DNA from: Toxonevra muliebris
Lineage: Eukaryota; Arthropoda; Insecta; Diptera; Pallopteridae
DNA: 64,000 bases
Assembly (NCBI GenBank): GCA_963691655.1
Contig: OY829328.1
Location: forward strand, 76,016,400 to 76,080,399
Reading direction: 5' to 3'
The notes under the pieces are model-generated. The model saw only the letters and a program-made list of their open reading frames with translations. It was not told the DNA's origin and did not search any database. Position 1 is the first letter of the stretch, and each line of letters starts with the position of its first letter. Positions 29,901 through 39,090 of this stretch are shown one piece after another. The position numbers and the translations under genes are program-made.

Positions 29901-30281
29901 CCTGCTTTGTTTGGTCTTCGACTGATTTTCACGTTTTTATTATATTTCATATAATTGAAATATTTTTTCAAACTTATAATTTTCTCACTTCACAGATTTT
30001 GACAATCACTTTATCTTTCTTTTGTCATGCTAGGGGTAAGCCATACAAGATGATTTTCCTATACATGTTCGACCAGGATAAAAACAAATTGTAGTGAATT
30101 ATTTTTGTTATTGCCGCCACTCCAGTGCTTCTATGTGTAACATTGATATGAAGCGCGACTTCGTCCAAAACCCATTTCGAAACTTGAAAATCCTTGATGA
30201 ATCTGTTAAAACTGATAAGTTTCGTAGGCAGTAGTCTTGGGTAGTCAGATATTTCTTATCATGAGCGTTGGCACATGACTA

Positions 30282-30575
30282 TCAGTTATTAATGAAAGGA
30301 TGGTGATTATAAAAGCTATGATAAAATAAAACTTGATCCTTGATCCTTCCATCTATGATTTCTCCATGTTTAGAAATTGTATATATGTATGCATGAAACT
30401 TACCTGAAAGAGACGGATACATGCTTTCTAATTTAAATTCAGTTAGGAAATTTTTCAATTTGCAAACTGCGTCATTTATCCGAGGAGGCGCCTTCATTGC
30501 TTTCTTCAGCAATAGTAAATACGTGCTCTACTGTTGAGTCGTCTCGTCCTTAAAGAGAATTTGACTTTTTTCCAT
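30282..30575 (-). pseudogene. Retroelement leader exon with splice donor
   Basis: The minus frame starts MEKSQILFKDETTQQ, hits one stop, and continues LLKKAMKAPPRINDAVCKLK then NFLTEFKLESMYPSLS. It ends in TTTCAG|GTAAGT at 30400-30408, a good donor. The PxINxAxxK core resembles 13762-13975 and 21855-21930. A spliced leader ORF of an element is likely. Confidence 0.35.
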
Positions 30576-30787
30576 TTTTATATATTTAATGGGAAATTAT
30601 AAAAAAAAACCAGTTGGAGATTCGTAGTTTATGTATTATTTATTTTGTATATTTATGTAAAAGATATCTAAATAATATTAGAAGTAATTAAAATTATAGT
30701 ATTTCAGCTTCGTTTCTTTTATTTGCTTAAAAATTCTTATTAATTATTTTAAAAATTAAAGAATATTTGTCTGCTTTATTATGCGAT

Positions 30788-31366
30788 TAAAATGGAGAAA
30801 AAAGAAAACACTCGTGTTGTTATAGTTTGGATTTTGTTTATTGGTAGCTGGTAGCCTCGAGGGAAGAGAAAACAATAACGCTGGTTGGTATTCGTTGATT
30901 AATTATTTTGTGACAATGCTGTTGCTCGCTATGAAGATGCTTACAGATATATACTGAAGTTTTTTGGTAGTGCTCACTATGAATATGCGCAAAGATAGTT
31001 ACTGAAGTTTTTGCTAGCGATCACTATGGAGATGCGCACTGAAAAATACTGAAGTTTTGTGCTGGTGCTCATTGTGGAAATGCGCACAGATGGATACTGA
31101 AGTTTTGTATTGTTGCCCGCACAGATAGATGCTGGAACTTTTTGCTGATTGATGAAAAGAAAAAGACTTATCGCGTCGAGAGGAACTTCAGTAATGTGAA
31201 TGAAAAGTAACGAGTTGCAAATGTCATCAGTGACGACAGCGCAAATGAAATATCACACCGGGTGACACATTTTTTTTTTTTTTTTTCAATTATTTCTCTC
31301 CGGATATTTGGTGGAGATGCCGACTAATGCGTCAACACATTGAGTGTTGCGCTTGTGGCGTAAACA
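30788..31366 (-). mobile_element. LTR, family L5, copy 2
   Basis: Minus start TGTTTACGCCACAAGCGC; same body and minus-strand AATAAA as 17700-18197. The internal minisatellite is expanded: CTCACTATGRARATGCGCA-type cells followed by GATACTGAAGTTTT recur four to five times between 30910 and 31140. Confidence 0.65.
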
Positions 31367-31612
31367 ATATACTTTTACAAAGTATTTTGCATTCACTTCT
31401 CTAAGTAATATATGACACGATTGTAAGCATGCCATTTTTAAATTAATTTTTACCATGGGCCCTACTTTAAACATTGTAAGTTTTCTCATCGGACTACGTC
31501 CTGCTCATTTGAGAAAAAATACGCTCTATCGGAGCAGTTACAGTTACACAAGATACATTGTATTCACAGTCTCCGGTGTTCGGATGTGTGAATATTTCAA
31601 TCTGTTAGAAAT
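31367..31612. other. No feature seen
   Basis: Short unique stretch between the L5 LTR and the BUD31-derived array. No ORF or element end supported. Confidence 0.4.
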
Positions 31613-31679
31613 TTGACCAATGTTCTATTGACTGATGTTTTCGTCGGAACATTGTATAAATTCAACAGTGTTGTAGAAA

Positions 31680-31720
31680 CTCTGAAACACAACGCTTCGG
31701 AGGCACTCAAGTATATATAT
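31680..31720 (-). repeat. Terminal scrap of the BUD31-derived repeat
   Basis: CACAACGCTTCGGAGGCACTCAAGTAT (read in two parts, CACAACGCTTCGG and AGGCACTCAAGTAT) matches the variant unit edge at 32630-32655. It lies 0.9 kb beyond the main array, so sequence was inserted between it and the array, or the array end was duplicated. Confidence 0.6.
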
Positions 31721-31859
31721 GCGATAGCGAGGTGGGCCTATGCACATACACGTATGGAAAAAAAAAAAAAAAAGCAGAATAGAAATTATGATAGAGTTCA
31801 CACAATTAATTTTGCGAGTATTTTTGTAGAAATAAGAAGGCAAGAGCAGGGATCCAGGA

Positions 31860-32500
31860 GCACGGATGGCCGAAAGACATCCTGTAGACGAGGCTGCGAG
31901 AAATGACGATGGCGACGGTGGCGGTGGCGGCGACGACGAAGAACAACAACAGACCACTGACGACGACGACGAACCGCTTCTGAACAGGAGCAGTGTTTTC
32001 CAGAGCCAGTGGAAAACAGCCTGACAGCAGCAGCAGTGGCGACGGCGGCAGCAGCCGCGGCGGACGCACACACGCGCGCACACGCACACAGTGTATCTCT
32101 AGTGCACGCGCAGAACGATGACAAATTGTTTTTTTTATTTATCTCTTAATTCCTTCTCACACACAGGGGTGGAGAAAGAAGCAGGCGCCAGGACCAGCGC
32201 ACACCAGACGGCAAGGCTGAACTTATTTAATTTTAAGTCACATTAATGATTCTTGGCGAATGTGTACGCACGCGGCGACAGGTCAGCCGCCGACGACGAC
32301 GGCGAAGGCAGCTGCAGAGATTACGGCAACAGAGGCGGCGGCAGCGACGATATACAAGAACAAACCACCACTACCACAGCAGTAGTAGTAGCAAAGGCGC
32401 CTCTCTTACAGCGCAAACAACTAGATCACACTACACTTCACTTTACTTTACTAAAACTTTACTTTACTTTACTTTACTTTACAGATCAACACTTTGAATT
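31860..32500. repeat. Low-complexity CAG/GACGACG-rich block
   Basis: Trinucleotide-like runs (GACGACGACGACG, CAGCAGCAG, GGCGGTGGCGG) and a TTTAC run (32445-32480) dominate. Several frames are open only because stop codons are rare in such sequence. The plus frame at 32253 crosses into the BUD31 array antisense and is not a gene. GC content is clearly above the surroundings. Confidence 0.6.
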
Positions 32501-32676
32501 TAAAACTAGATCAGGTAGTAGCAGGTTACAAGTTCAAGTCCCAAGCTCCAAAATTGGTACAGATCTGCAGTTCTCTGTGAAATGCGTTGTATATGTATCG
32601 TGTTTTTTCATGATGTATTTTGTAGAGGCCACAACGCTTCGGAGGCACTCAAGTATGTACATTGCATTTGGATGTG

Positions 32677-33018
32677 TTATCCGTTTAAAACCGATCCAAA
32701 CACCGCAAACGGTTCAAATCGGTTTTGAGATCTTCGGTACTTCTCTGCTTTATCTAAGGCGCGACATTCGCAATCAGTGCCGAAATCCGAATACGTCCGG
32801 TGAATGCAATCTAGGCAGCATAGCTTCTCGTACCCAAATTCCTTCCACGTTTCAATCAAGCTCCCGTCCGCTATATTCTCTTGAATGCAAAATTCATATA
32901 GTTAAGCAGTGATCATTTTTTCGCGATGAAATGCGTTGAAAATATATCTGGTTTTATCGTGATATATTTTATAAAGTGGCCACAAAGCTTCTGCGGCACT
33001 CGAGTATGTACATTGCAT
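32677..33018 (-). pseudogene. Bud31: BUD31-like unit 1
   Basis: Has a stop codon where others read ITAELYEF (ITA-stop-LYEF) but keeps EFGYEKLCCLDCIHRTYSDF. It is the last full unit on the minus strand. Confidence 0.8.
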
Positions 33019-33027
33019 TTGGATGTG

Positions 33028-33369
33028 TTAACCGTTTAAAACCGATCCAAACACCGCAACCGGTTCAAATCGGTTTTACGATCTTCGGTACTTCTCTGCT
33101 TTATCTAAGGCGCGACATTCGCAATCAGTGCCGAAATCTGAATACGTCCGGTGAATGCAATGTAGGCAACATAGCTTCTCGTACCCAAATTCCTTCCACC
33201 TTTCAATCAAACTCCCGTCCGCTATATTCTCTTGAATGCAAAATTCATATAGTTCAGCAGTGATCATTTTTTCGCGATGAAATGCGTTGAAAATATATCT
33301 GGTTTTATCGTGATATATTTTATAAAGTGGCCACAAAGCTTCTGCGGCACTCAAGTATGTACATTGCAT
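33028..33369 (-). pseudogene. Bud31: BUD31-like unit 2
   Basis: Open up to EKYRRS, where a point change creates an early stop; the zinc-region cysteines are kept. The CCLDC motif reads CCLHC. Confidence 0.8.
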
Positions 33370-33378
33370 TTGGATGTG

Positions 33379-33716
33379 TTATCCGTTTAAAACCGATCCA
33401 AACACCGCAACCGGTTCAAATCGGTTTTAAGATCTTCGGTACTTCTCTGCTTTATCTAAGGCGCGACATTCGCAATCAGTGCCGAAATCTGAATACGTCC
33501 GGTGAATGCAATCTAGGCAACATAGCTTCTCGTACCCAAATTCCACGTTTCAATCAAACTCCCGTCCGCTATATTCTCTTGAATGCAAAATTGGTACAGT
33601 TCAGCAGTTATAATTTTTTCCCGGTGAAATGCGTTGAATATATATCTGGTTTTATCGTGATATATTTTATAAAGTGGCCACAAAGCTTCTGCGGCACTCA
33701 AGTATGTACATTGCAT
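33379..33716 (-). pseudogene. Bud31: BUD31-like unit 3
   Basis: A small deletion shifts the frame after SLIETW (reads IETWNLGTRSYVA), destroying the cysteine region. The same deletion is present in unit 8. Confidence 0.8.
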
Positions 33717-33725
33717 TTGGATGTG

Positions 33726-34067
33726 TTATCCGTTTAAAACCGATCCAAACACCGCAAACGGTTCAAATCGGTTTTGAGATCTTCGGTACTTCTCTGCTTT
33801 ATCTAGGGCGCGACATTCGCAATCAGTGCCGAAATCCGAATACGTCCGGTGAATGCAGTCTAGGCAACATAGCTTCTCGTACCCAAATTCCTTCCACGTT
33901 TCAATCAAGCTCCCGTCCGCTATATTCTCTTGAATGCAAAATTCATATAGTTCAGCAGTTATAATTTTTTCCCGGTGAAATGCGTTGGATATATATCTGG
34001 TTTTATCGTGATATATTTTATAAAGTGGCGACAAAGCTTCTGCGGCACTCAAGTATGTACATTGCAT
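33726..34067 (-). CDS. Bud31: BUD31-like unit 4, open frame of 113 codons
   Basis: Uninterrupted, with ALSPLYKIYHDKTRYISNAF in place of ALWPLYK..YIFNAF. It carries CCLDC and CEC. It begins at an ATG but lacks the BUD31 N terminus and C-terminal cysteine cluster, so expression as a working BUD31 is unlikely. Confidence 0.55.
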   Translation of the reverse strand: MQCTYLSAAEALSPLYKIYHDKTRYISNAFHREKIITAELYEFCIQENIADGSLIETWKEFGYEKLCCLDCIHRTYSDFGTDCECRALDKAEKYRRSQNRFEPFAVFGSVLNG

Positions 34068-34076
34068 TTGGATGTG

Positions 34077-34418
34077 TTATCCGTTTAAAACCGATCCAAA
34101 CACCGCAACCGGTTCAAATCGATTTTGAGATCTTCGGTACTTCTCTGCTTTATCTAGGGCGAGACATTCGCAATCAGTGCCGAAATCTGAATTCGTCCGG
34201 TGAATGCAATCTAGGCAACATAGCTTCTCGTACCCAAATTCCTTCCACCTTTCAATCAAACTCCCGTCCGCTATATTCTCTTGAATGCAAAATTCATATA
34301 GTTCAGCAGTGATCATTTTTTCGCGATGAAATGCGTTGAAAATATATCTGGTTTTATCGTGATATATTTTATAAAGTGGCCACAAAGCTTCTGCGGCACT
34401 CAAGTATGTACATTGCAT
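34077..34418 (-). CDS. Bud31: BUD31-like unit 5, open frame of 113 codons
   Basis: Open; identical in protein to unit 7 (34779-35120). Reads HRTNSDFGTDCECLALDKAE. Confidence 0.55.
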   Translation of the reverse strand: MQCTYLSAAEALWPLYKIYHDKTRYIFNAFHREKMITAELYEFCIQENIADGSLIERWKEFGYEKLCCLDCIHRTNSDFGTDCECLALDKAEKYRRSQNRFEPVAVFGSVLNG

Positions 34419-34427
34419 TTGGATGTG

Positions 34428-34769
34428 TTATCCGTTTAAAACCGATCCAAACACCGCAACCGGTTCAAATCGGTTTTGAGATCTTCGGTACTTCTCTGCT
34501 TTATCTAGGGCGAGACATTCGCAATCAGTGCCGAAATCTGAATTCGTCCGGTGAATGCAATCTAGGCAACATAGCTTCTCGTACCCAAATTCCTTCCACC
34601 TTTCAATCAAGCTCCCGTCCGCTATATTCTCTTGAATGCAAAATTCATATAGTTCAGCAGTGATCATTTTTTCCCGGTGAAATGCGTTGGATATATATCT
34701 GGTTTTATCGTGATATATTTTATAAAGTGGCGACAAAGCTTCTGCGGCACTCAAGTATGTACATTGCAT
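34428..34769 (-). CDS. Bud31: BUD31-like unit 6, open frame of 113 codons
   Basis: Open; shares the ALSPLYK and YISNAF variants with unit 4, 702 bp away, which marks the two-unit higher-order period. Confidence 0.55.
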   Translation of the reverse strand: MQCTYLSAAEALSPLYKIYHDKTRYISNAFHREKMITAELYEFCIQENIADGSLIERWKEFGYEKLCCLDCIHRTNSDFGTDCECLALDKAEKYRRSQNRFEPVAVFGSVLNG

Positions 34770-34778
34770 TTGGATGTG

Positions 34779-35120
34779 TTATCCGTTTAAAACCGATCCA
34801 AACACCGCAACCGGTTCAAATCGATTTTGAGATCTTCGGTACTTCTCTGCTTTATCTAGGGCGAGACATTCGCAATCAGTGCCGAAATCTGAATTCGTCC
34901 GGTGAATGCAATCTAGGCAACATAGCTTCTCGTACCCAAATTCCTTCCACCTTTCAATCAAACTCCCGTCCGCTATATTCTCTTGAATGCAAAATTCATA
35001 TAGTTCAGCAGTGATCATTTTTTCGCGATGAAATGCGTTGAAAATATATCTGGTTTTATCGTGATATATTTTATAAAGTGGCCACAAAGCTTCTGCGGCA
35101 CTCAAGTATGTACATTGCAT
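34779..35120 (-). CDS. Bud31: BUD31-like unit 7, open frame of 113 codons
   Basis: Open and identical in protein to unit 5. Units 4-5 and 6-7 form nearly identical 702 bp blocks. Confidence 0.55.
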   Translation of the reverse strand: MQCTYLSAAEALWPLYKIYHDKTRYIFNAFHREKMITAELYEFCIQENIADGSLIERWKEFGYEKLCCLDCIHRTNSDFGTDCECLALDKAEKYRRSQNRFEPVAVFGSVLNG

Positions 35121-35129
35121 TTGGATGTG

Positions 35130-35452
35130 TTATCCGTTTAAAACCGATCCAAACACCGCAACCGGTTCAAATCGGTTTTGAGATCTTCGGTACTTCTCTG
35201 CTTTATCTAGGGCGAGACATTCGCAATCAGTGCCGAAATCTGAATTCGTCCGGTGAATGCAATCTAGGCAACATAGCTTCTCGTACCCAAATTCCACGTT
35301 TCAATCAAACTCCCGTCCGCTATATTCTCTTGAATGCAAAATTGGTACAGTTCAGCAGTTCTCTGTGAAATGCGTTGTATATGGATCATGTTTTTTCATG
35401 ATGTATTTTGTAGTGGCCACAACGTTTCGGAGGCACTCAAGTATGTACATTG
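35130..35452 (-). pseudogene. Bud31: BUD31-like unit 8
   Basis: Diverged first third (LSASETLWPLQNTS then stop) plus the unit 3 type deletion. The divergent variant resembles the worn fragment at 32505-32667, so these two are older than the rest. Confidence 0.75.
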
Positions 35453-35464
35453 CATTTGGATGTG

Positions 35465-35821
35465 TTATCCGTTTAAAACCGATCCAAACACCGCAACCGG
35501 TTCAAATCGATTTTGAGATCTTCGGTACTTCTCTGCTTTATCTAGGGCGCGACATTCGCAATCAGTGCCGAAATCTGAATTCGTCCGCTGAATGCAATCT
35601 AGGCAACATAGCTTCTCGTACCCAAATTCCTTCCACGTTTCAATCAAGCTCCCGTCCGCTATATTCTCTTGAATGCAAAATTCATATAGTTCAGCAGTGA
35701 TCATTTTTTCGCGATGAAATGCGTTGAAAATATATCTGGTTTTATCGTGATATATTTTATAAAGTGGCCACAAAGCTTCTGCGGCACTCAAATACAATGT
35801 ATTTGGATCTGTTATACGGTT
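35465..35821 (-). CDS. Bud31: BUD31-like unit 9 with upstream splice acceptor
   Basis: The only unit with a plausible acceptor: the minus strand reads a T-rich tract then ATTACTTTTAG|CT at about 35821. The frame then reads NRITDPNTLYLSAAEALWP, resembling KRIT-ESLWP in BUD31. The open frame runs to the stop at 35465. This is likely the ancestral exon 2, paired with exon 1 at 35909-36124. It too lacks the C-terminal cysteine cluster. No clear donor was found for the presumed intron, so the gene model is incomplete. Confidence 0.6.
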   Translation of the reverse strand, partial: NRITDPNTLYLSAAEALWPLYKIYHDKTRYIFNAFHREKMITAELYEFCIQENIADGSLIETWKEFGYEKLCCLDCIQRTNSDFGTDCECRALDKAEKYRRSQNRFEPVAVFGSVLNG

Positions 35822-35908
35822 AGCTAAAAGTAATTAAAAAAAAGGAAATGAAATAAATAGATTATTGAAACGTAAACGATATATAAAATAACATAAAAGT
35901 ATATTTTC

Positions 35909-36124
35909 TCAAAGGGTCATAGTCTGTCGCTGAAGAGGGGAAAAATGTAAATTTTTTTGTTTGATTTGTTTTTTCTGAAACCAAATATTATCATTCAATT
36001 TTGGCTCAATTAATTTCCAGCCATATGGTGTACTCATCCAGGTTACCATGGCCATTTTCCTCGTTGATTCGTGGATTTGAAAGTCTACAAATGCGACGGG
36101 ACTGTGACTTCTTTTGTTGGCCAT
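35909..36124 (-). CDS. Bud31: BUD31-like exon 1 (partial gene)
   Basis: The frame begins MANKRSHSPVAFVDFQIHES; a second ATG gives MAMVTWMSTPYGWKLIEPKL then NDNIWFQKK. The segment P-x-GW-LIEP-L matches the N-terminal PDGWELIEPTL of BUD31. The usual basic MPKVxRSRKPP start is replaced, so this is a diverged duplicate and not the conserved single-copy gene. It lies about 90-110 bp from unit 9 in the correct order. Its 3' border is unclear; the frame reads on to a stop at 35909. Confidence 0.65.
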   Translation of the reverse strand: MANKRSHSPVAFVDFQIHESTRKMAMVTWMSTPYGWKLIEPKLNDNIWFQKKQIKQKNLHFSPLQRQTMTL

Positions 36125-36465
36125 TTTGTTTGTTTTAATAAAAAATTATCACAAGTTTTGTTTTCAGAAAAAATTTAGAAGCCAAAAATTTGGGACAACC
36201 TTTTCAATCAACAATTGTTTTGTTAATGAAGCATACTTCTTATCATGTTAAATAAATTAAAAATTTGTTCGGTTTAATAATTATAATTGACACAATAAAC
36301 TACCGTTATAGAATATAGAATAGAAACAAAACTGGGGACGATTTTAATTTATTTTTTATTCAATTTTAATTTACAAACATTTTTTTCATGTTTCACATAT
36401 ACATAAGTATATTAGTATAAAGAAAATTAATTTAATTTTTTAATCCATTACATAGAGTTTTGTGT
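36125..36465. other. Possible upstream region of the BUD31-like copy
   Basis: AT-rich, no ORF. It would hold the promoter if the copy is expressed; no core promoter motif stands out. Confidence 0.35.
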
Positions 36466-37019
36466 TGTAACGAACCTTACTCCGGGGTATCACTCGCCGT
36501 GTCCGGGAAAGCGCACACAGTGTTACTTCCTGAAACGTTAGCACGAAGAGAGGGCAGCACACACAGTGCTACTGCCTGAAAACACTAGTAGGAGTGGGCA
36601 AGGAAACGCACACAATGCTATTCTCTGAAGATGCTAACGCAAGTAGAGGGGCGCCACACACAGTGCTACTGCCTAGCAATATTATCACAATAAATAGATC
36701 ACAATACTTACAGTTCACTACTATTCTTTATTGATTTGATTCTTACTCGCTAGGATTACTGATGCTGCTGGTTATTCCAGAAGTAAATGTAGAGGTCTAA
36801 AGATGTCTGCACGATGTTGGTGATCAGCGAGAGCAAAAAAGCAAAAACGTTCGCTCGTGTTAAGGAACGGAAATTAGAAAAACACGTTCTTAAGATGTCT
36901 GCAACTGTGTGTTCTCTGCCGTGTGTTCAGTGTTGTTCTCCCCAACACTATCCCAGGGTCGCATTCCTTAGACTATGTAACTTAATCTAACTTATACTAC
37001 GGGTGTATTATACATAACA
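36466..37019 (-). mobile_element. Solo LTR, family L6
   Basis: Plus start TGTAACGAACC and end TACATAACA form a TG...CA pair. Minus-strand AATAAA is at about 36728-36735. Internal cells CACACAGTGYTACTKCCTG recur three to four times between 36510 and 36690. No primer site or purine tract borders it. Ends are approximate. Confidence 0.5.
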
Positions 37020-37177
37020 AAATGCAATCAAATTTAGGAATTCATAGCATTCGAAAGTAAAATTTAATTCATAAAAGAAAAGTAATTAAAGTAGTAAGCA
37101 AAATTCTTTGATAGAGCAAAAACAAAATAACGTTAGCCCTAATAATGTTGGCCCCACTATTCAGGCTTTGTTGTTGT

Positions 37178-37440
37178 CTACGTTTGCGGGGCTCTGGTGT
37201 TGTCTGGGGGTCTATACACTGTGCAGTCAGCAATGTATTCACCCCGCTCCATCATGGCGATCTCTTGTCGTAAACGCAGTTTCTCACGCTGCTTACGCAG
37301 TCGCGCCAACTCTCGATCCAAATAATCGAGAGGGTTGTCCATATTCGTCTGCGGTTGTTGCCCACATTGCCTTACTGCTGGCGCTCTTGCTGCTTTGCTC
37401 ATTACCTTGAGCATTTTCGTTGCTAACACCCAACAACTCT
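37178..37440 (-). pseudogene. Gag-like fragment of a gypsy-type element
   Basis: The minus frame contains NMDNPLDYLDRELARLRKQR and EKLRLRQEIAMMERGEY, a charged helix. A neighbouring frame reads RRHIEELLGVSNENAQGNEQ. Short charged Gag N termini like this occur in gypsy elements. Broken by frame changes. Confidence 0.45.
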
Positions 37441-37478
37441 TCGATATGTCGGCGGTTATCGGCCTAAATACTGCGTAA

Positions 37479-38051
37479 TTGGGCTACATTTACCCGCACG
37501 GGAACGTCAATATTTTCTGCGGTGATTGCATTAAACAATTGCAACTAACTAAGGGGTCATCCAACCCCATGTACATTAATAAGAATTGGCAATATCTGAA
37601 GATTATAACTCATAGACAGTGTCAGTCCTTCTATGTTGATGTTCAGATCCAAGCGGATGCCACCAAAGTAACTTGTAAACCCCACAGTGAATTTATTCTC
37701 CCGAATCCCCCTACTTGGTGTTTCTGTTTTGGCGTATTTGTAAGAGTCCTAGAACATAAAGGAAGGAAGCGTTGGAACATATTTTTATAAAATTTTTAAC
37801 AAATCGTCTGATGATGATGTATTTCTAACAGCCATTATCCGAGTCATTATCATCCGATTAATTATTCACTGCCACCGACTTCATAACCTTCTTCGGTGCT
37901 CATAAATTCGTCAGAAGCTGGCCTGGGAGTCTCAGATACGTTCGGAACCGCTGCAAAACTTATTTGTTCTTCGATTAATTAAGAACATCCACTAACACTA
38001 TAACTTTTTTATTTTTAAAAATTCTTGTGTTGGCGTGAGCGTGTCTTTTTA
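37479..38051. other. Unassigned sequence with element tail
   Basis: A 103-codon plus frame (37479-37790) has no recognised motif. From 37800 the minus strand carries the acidic tail seen at 29700-29880 (DEFMSTEEGYEV). Confidence 0.35.
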
Positions 38052-38220
38052 GAGGTCCAAAATGTAGGCTAGTCGTTTTTTATCTTTAATGAGCTTGCCT
38101 CCTTGCTTTGGCTTAGCTATTGTGGTGTCCACGTGTGATATAGTCGTCAGTTTTTTGTGAGCTGCCGTCTCCTGTATTCAGTTATGAACAGTTTGGCTGG
38201 TCCGGGTGCCTGTGTGATTA
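38052..38220 (-). pseudogene. Leader ORF, KRGGK module, copy 6
   Basis: The minus strand reads QAPGPAKLFITEYRRRQ, shifts frame, then AHKKLTTISHVDTTIAKPKQ and GGKLIKDKKRLAYILDL plus stop. It matches the module at 20063-20585 most closely (GGKLVKDKKRLAFLMEI). Confidence 0.55.
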
Positions 38221-38262
38221 CCAATTTGTAAAAAAAAAACAAAAAAATATTTTCAATTCAAA

Positions 38263-39090
38263 CAGACTTTCTGCTATCACTTAACAGAAAGAGTTGTGGG
38301 CAGCTGGTGGGATTATATACAGGTCATTTCTCTTGGGCCAAATATTTGCATATGATTGGCCTAGTTTGGAGGAAGAACACTTTCTTAGTGTCTGCCTCGC
38401 TTTCTGCCAGATCAGAGTAAGCATATTTGGTACTGGAGTGTTGGGAGACGAACACCTGAGCTCTCTAACACCGCGGGATCTACTAAGATTTGTTAATAAA
38501 TCTGGTAGATTTAAAGAATAGCAAAAGGGAACACAGGATATAGTACAATGGACGTAAAACTTGTCTGAGTGCTGTATTTTTGAATACTTCTTTTGTCTGT
38601 TCCAACAAAAAAAAAAAAACAAAACAAAACAAAAAACTGCAGTTCAAACCATTATGTGACAGTTACCGTTGTGTCCCAGTGGTTTAAGGAAGACCAAAAT
38701 TTGTCTGTAACCCTTTAGGGCGAATATGTACTGCCCGTGGTAGGAAAAAATCGAGATGTTTATTTTCGTGTTTAGGAACCCCCAAATAGTCAAAAAAAAA
38801 AGGCTATTCACAAAATTTTACCTGGCCAAGTTTAGCCGAACGAAAAAACGTTCAGGGAGTTTTAAAATACTCCGACTTACACAAAATGTGTCTATCGACA
38901 GAGGGAGCTTTTATCTAGTATTTTTAATAATTTTTTGAAATTGACGACACAAAAAACAAAAAAGAGAACCCAAAAAAAAAGTGATGTTATCCCATAAAAG
39001 TCACAATAGTTTCGACGGTTATGCTTCGATTGTAACAGAATAGGTGCCAAACGATAGAGGAAAAACAATAAAGATGTCAATATCAAAAAG
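38263..39090 (+). mobile_element. LINE 3' end, family N1, copy 1 (5'-truncated)
   Basis: About 820 bp matches 41741-42590, from GGCAGCTGGTGGGATTATAT to the tail ACAATAAAGATGTCAATATC then AAAA. It carries the C-terminal end of ORF2 (ELGDEHLSSL-like, DLLRFVNKSGRFKE) and the 3' UTR. Relative to the other copy, about 60 bp is missing around 38365. Confidence 0.8.

Larger units (their letters stand above)
32505..35797 (-). repeat. Bud31: Tandem array of a BUD31 coding segment, nine 351 bp units
   Basis: Nine head-to-tail units on the minus strand. Their stop codons lie at 32677, 33028, 33379, 33726, 34077, 34428, 34779, 35130 and 35465, mostly 351 bp (117 codons) apart, and a worn tenth fragment lies at 32505-32667. 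Each unit encodes the centre of BUD31/G10, a spliceosome-associated zinc protein: ALWPLYKIYHDKTRYIFNAF, ITAELYEFCIQENIADGSLI, EFGYEKLCCLDCIHRT and FGTDCEC. The unit consists only of coding sequence, with no intron or splice acceptor between copies. Each ends in the same foreign tail (KYRRSQNRFEPVAVFGSVLN) and a stop. The C-terminal cysteine cluster of BUD31 (C-x-x-C-G-C-R-G-C type) is absent from all units. Confidence 0.9.

Noticed and set aside
31625..32124. Cysteine- and arginine-rich minus ORFs (MCVCARVCVRRGCC)
   Set aside because: Considered as the missing BUD31 cysteine cluster, but they are translations of CA and CAG/GACG repeats in all three frames and do not align.
32253..32912. 219-codon plus-strand ORF
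   Set aside because: It runs from low-complexity triplet sequence into the antisense of the BUD31 repeat. The minus strand carries the conserved protein.
33327..35700. Plus-strand ORFs of 95-147 codons repeated every 351 bp
   Set aside because: They mirror the BUD31-derived frames on the opposite strand and have no motif of their own.
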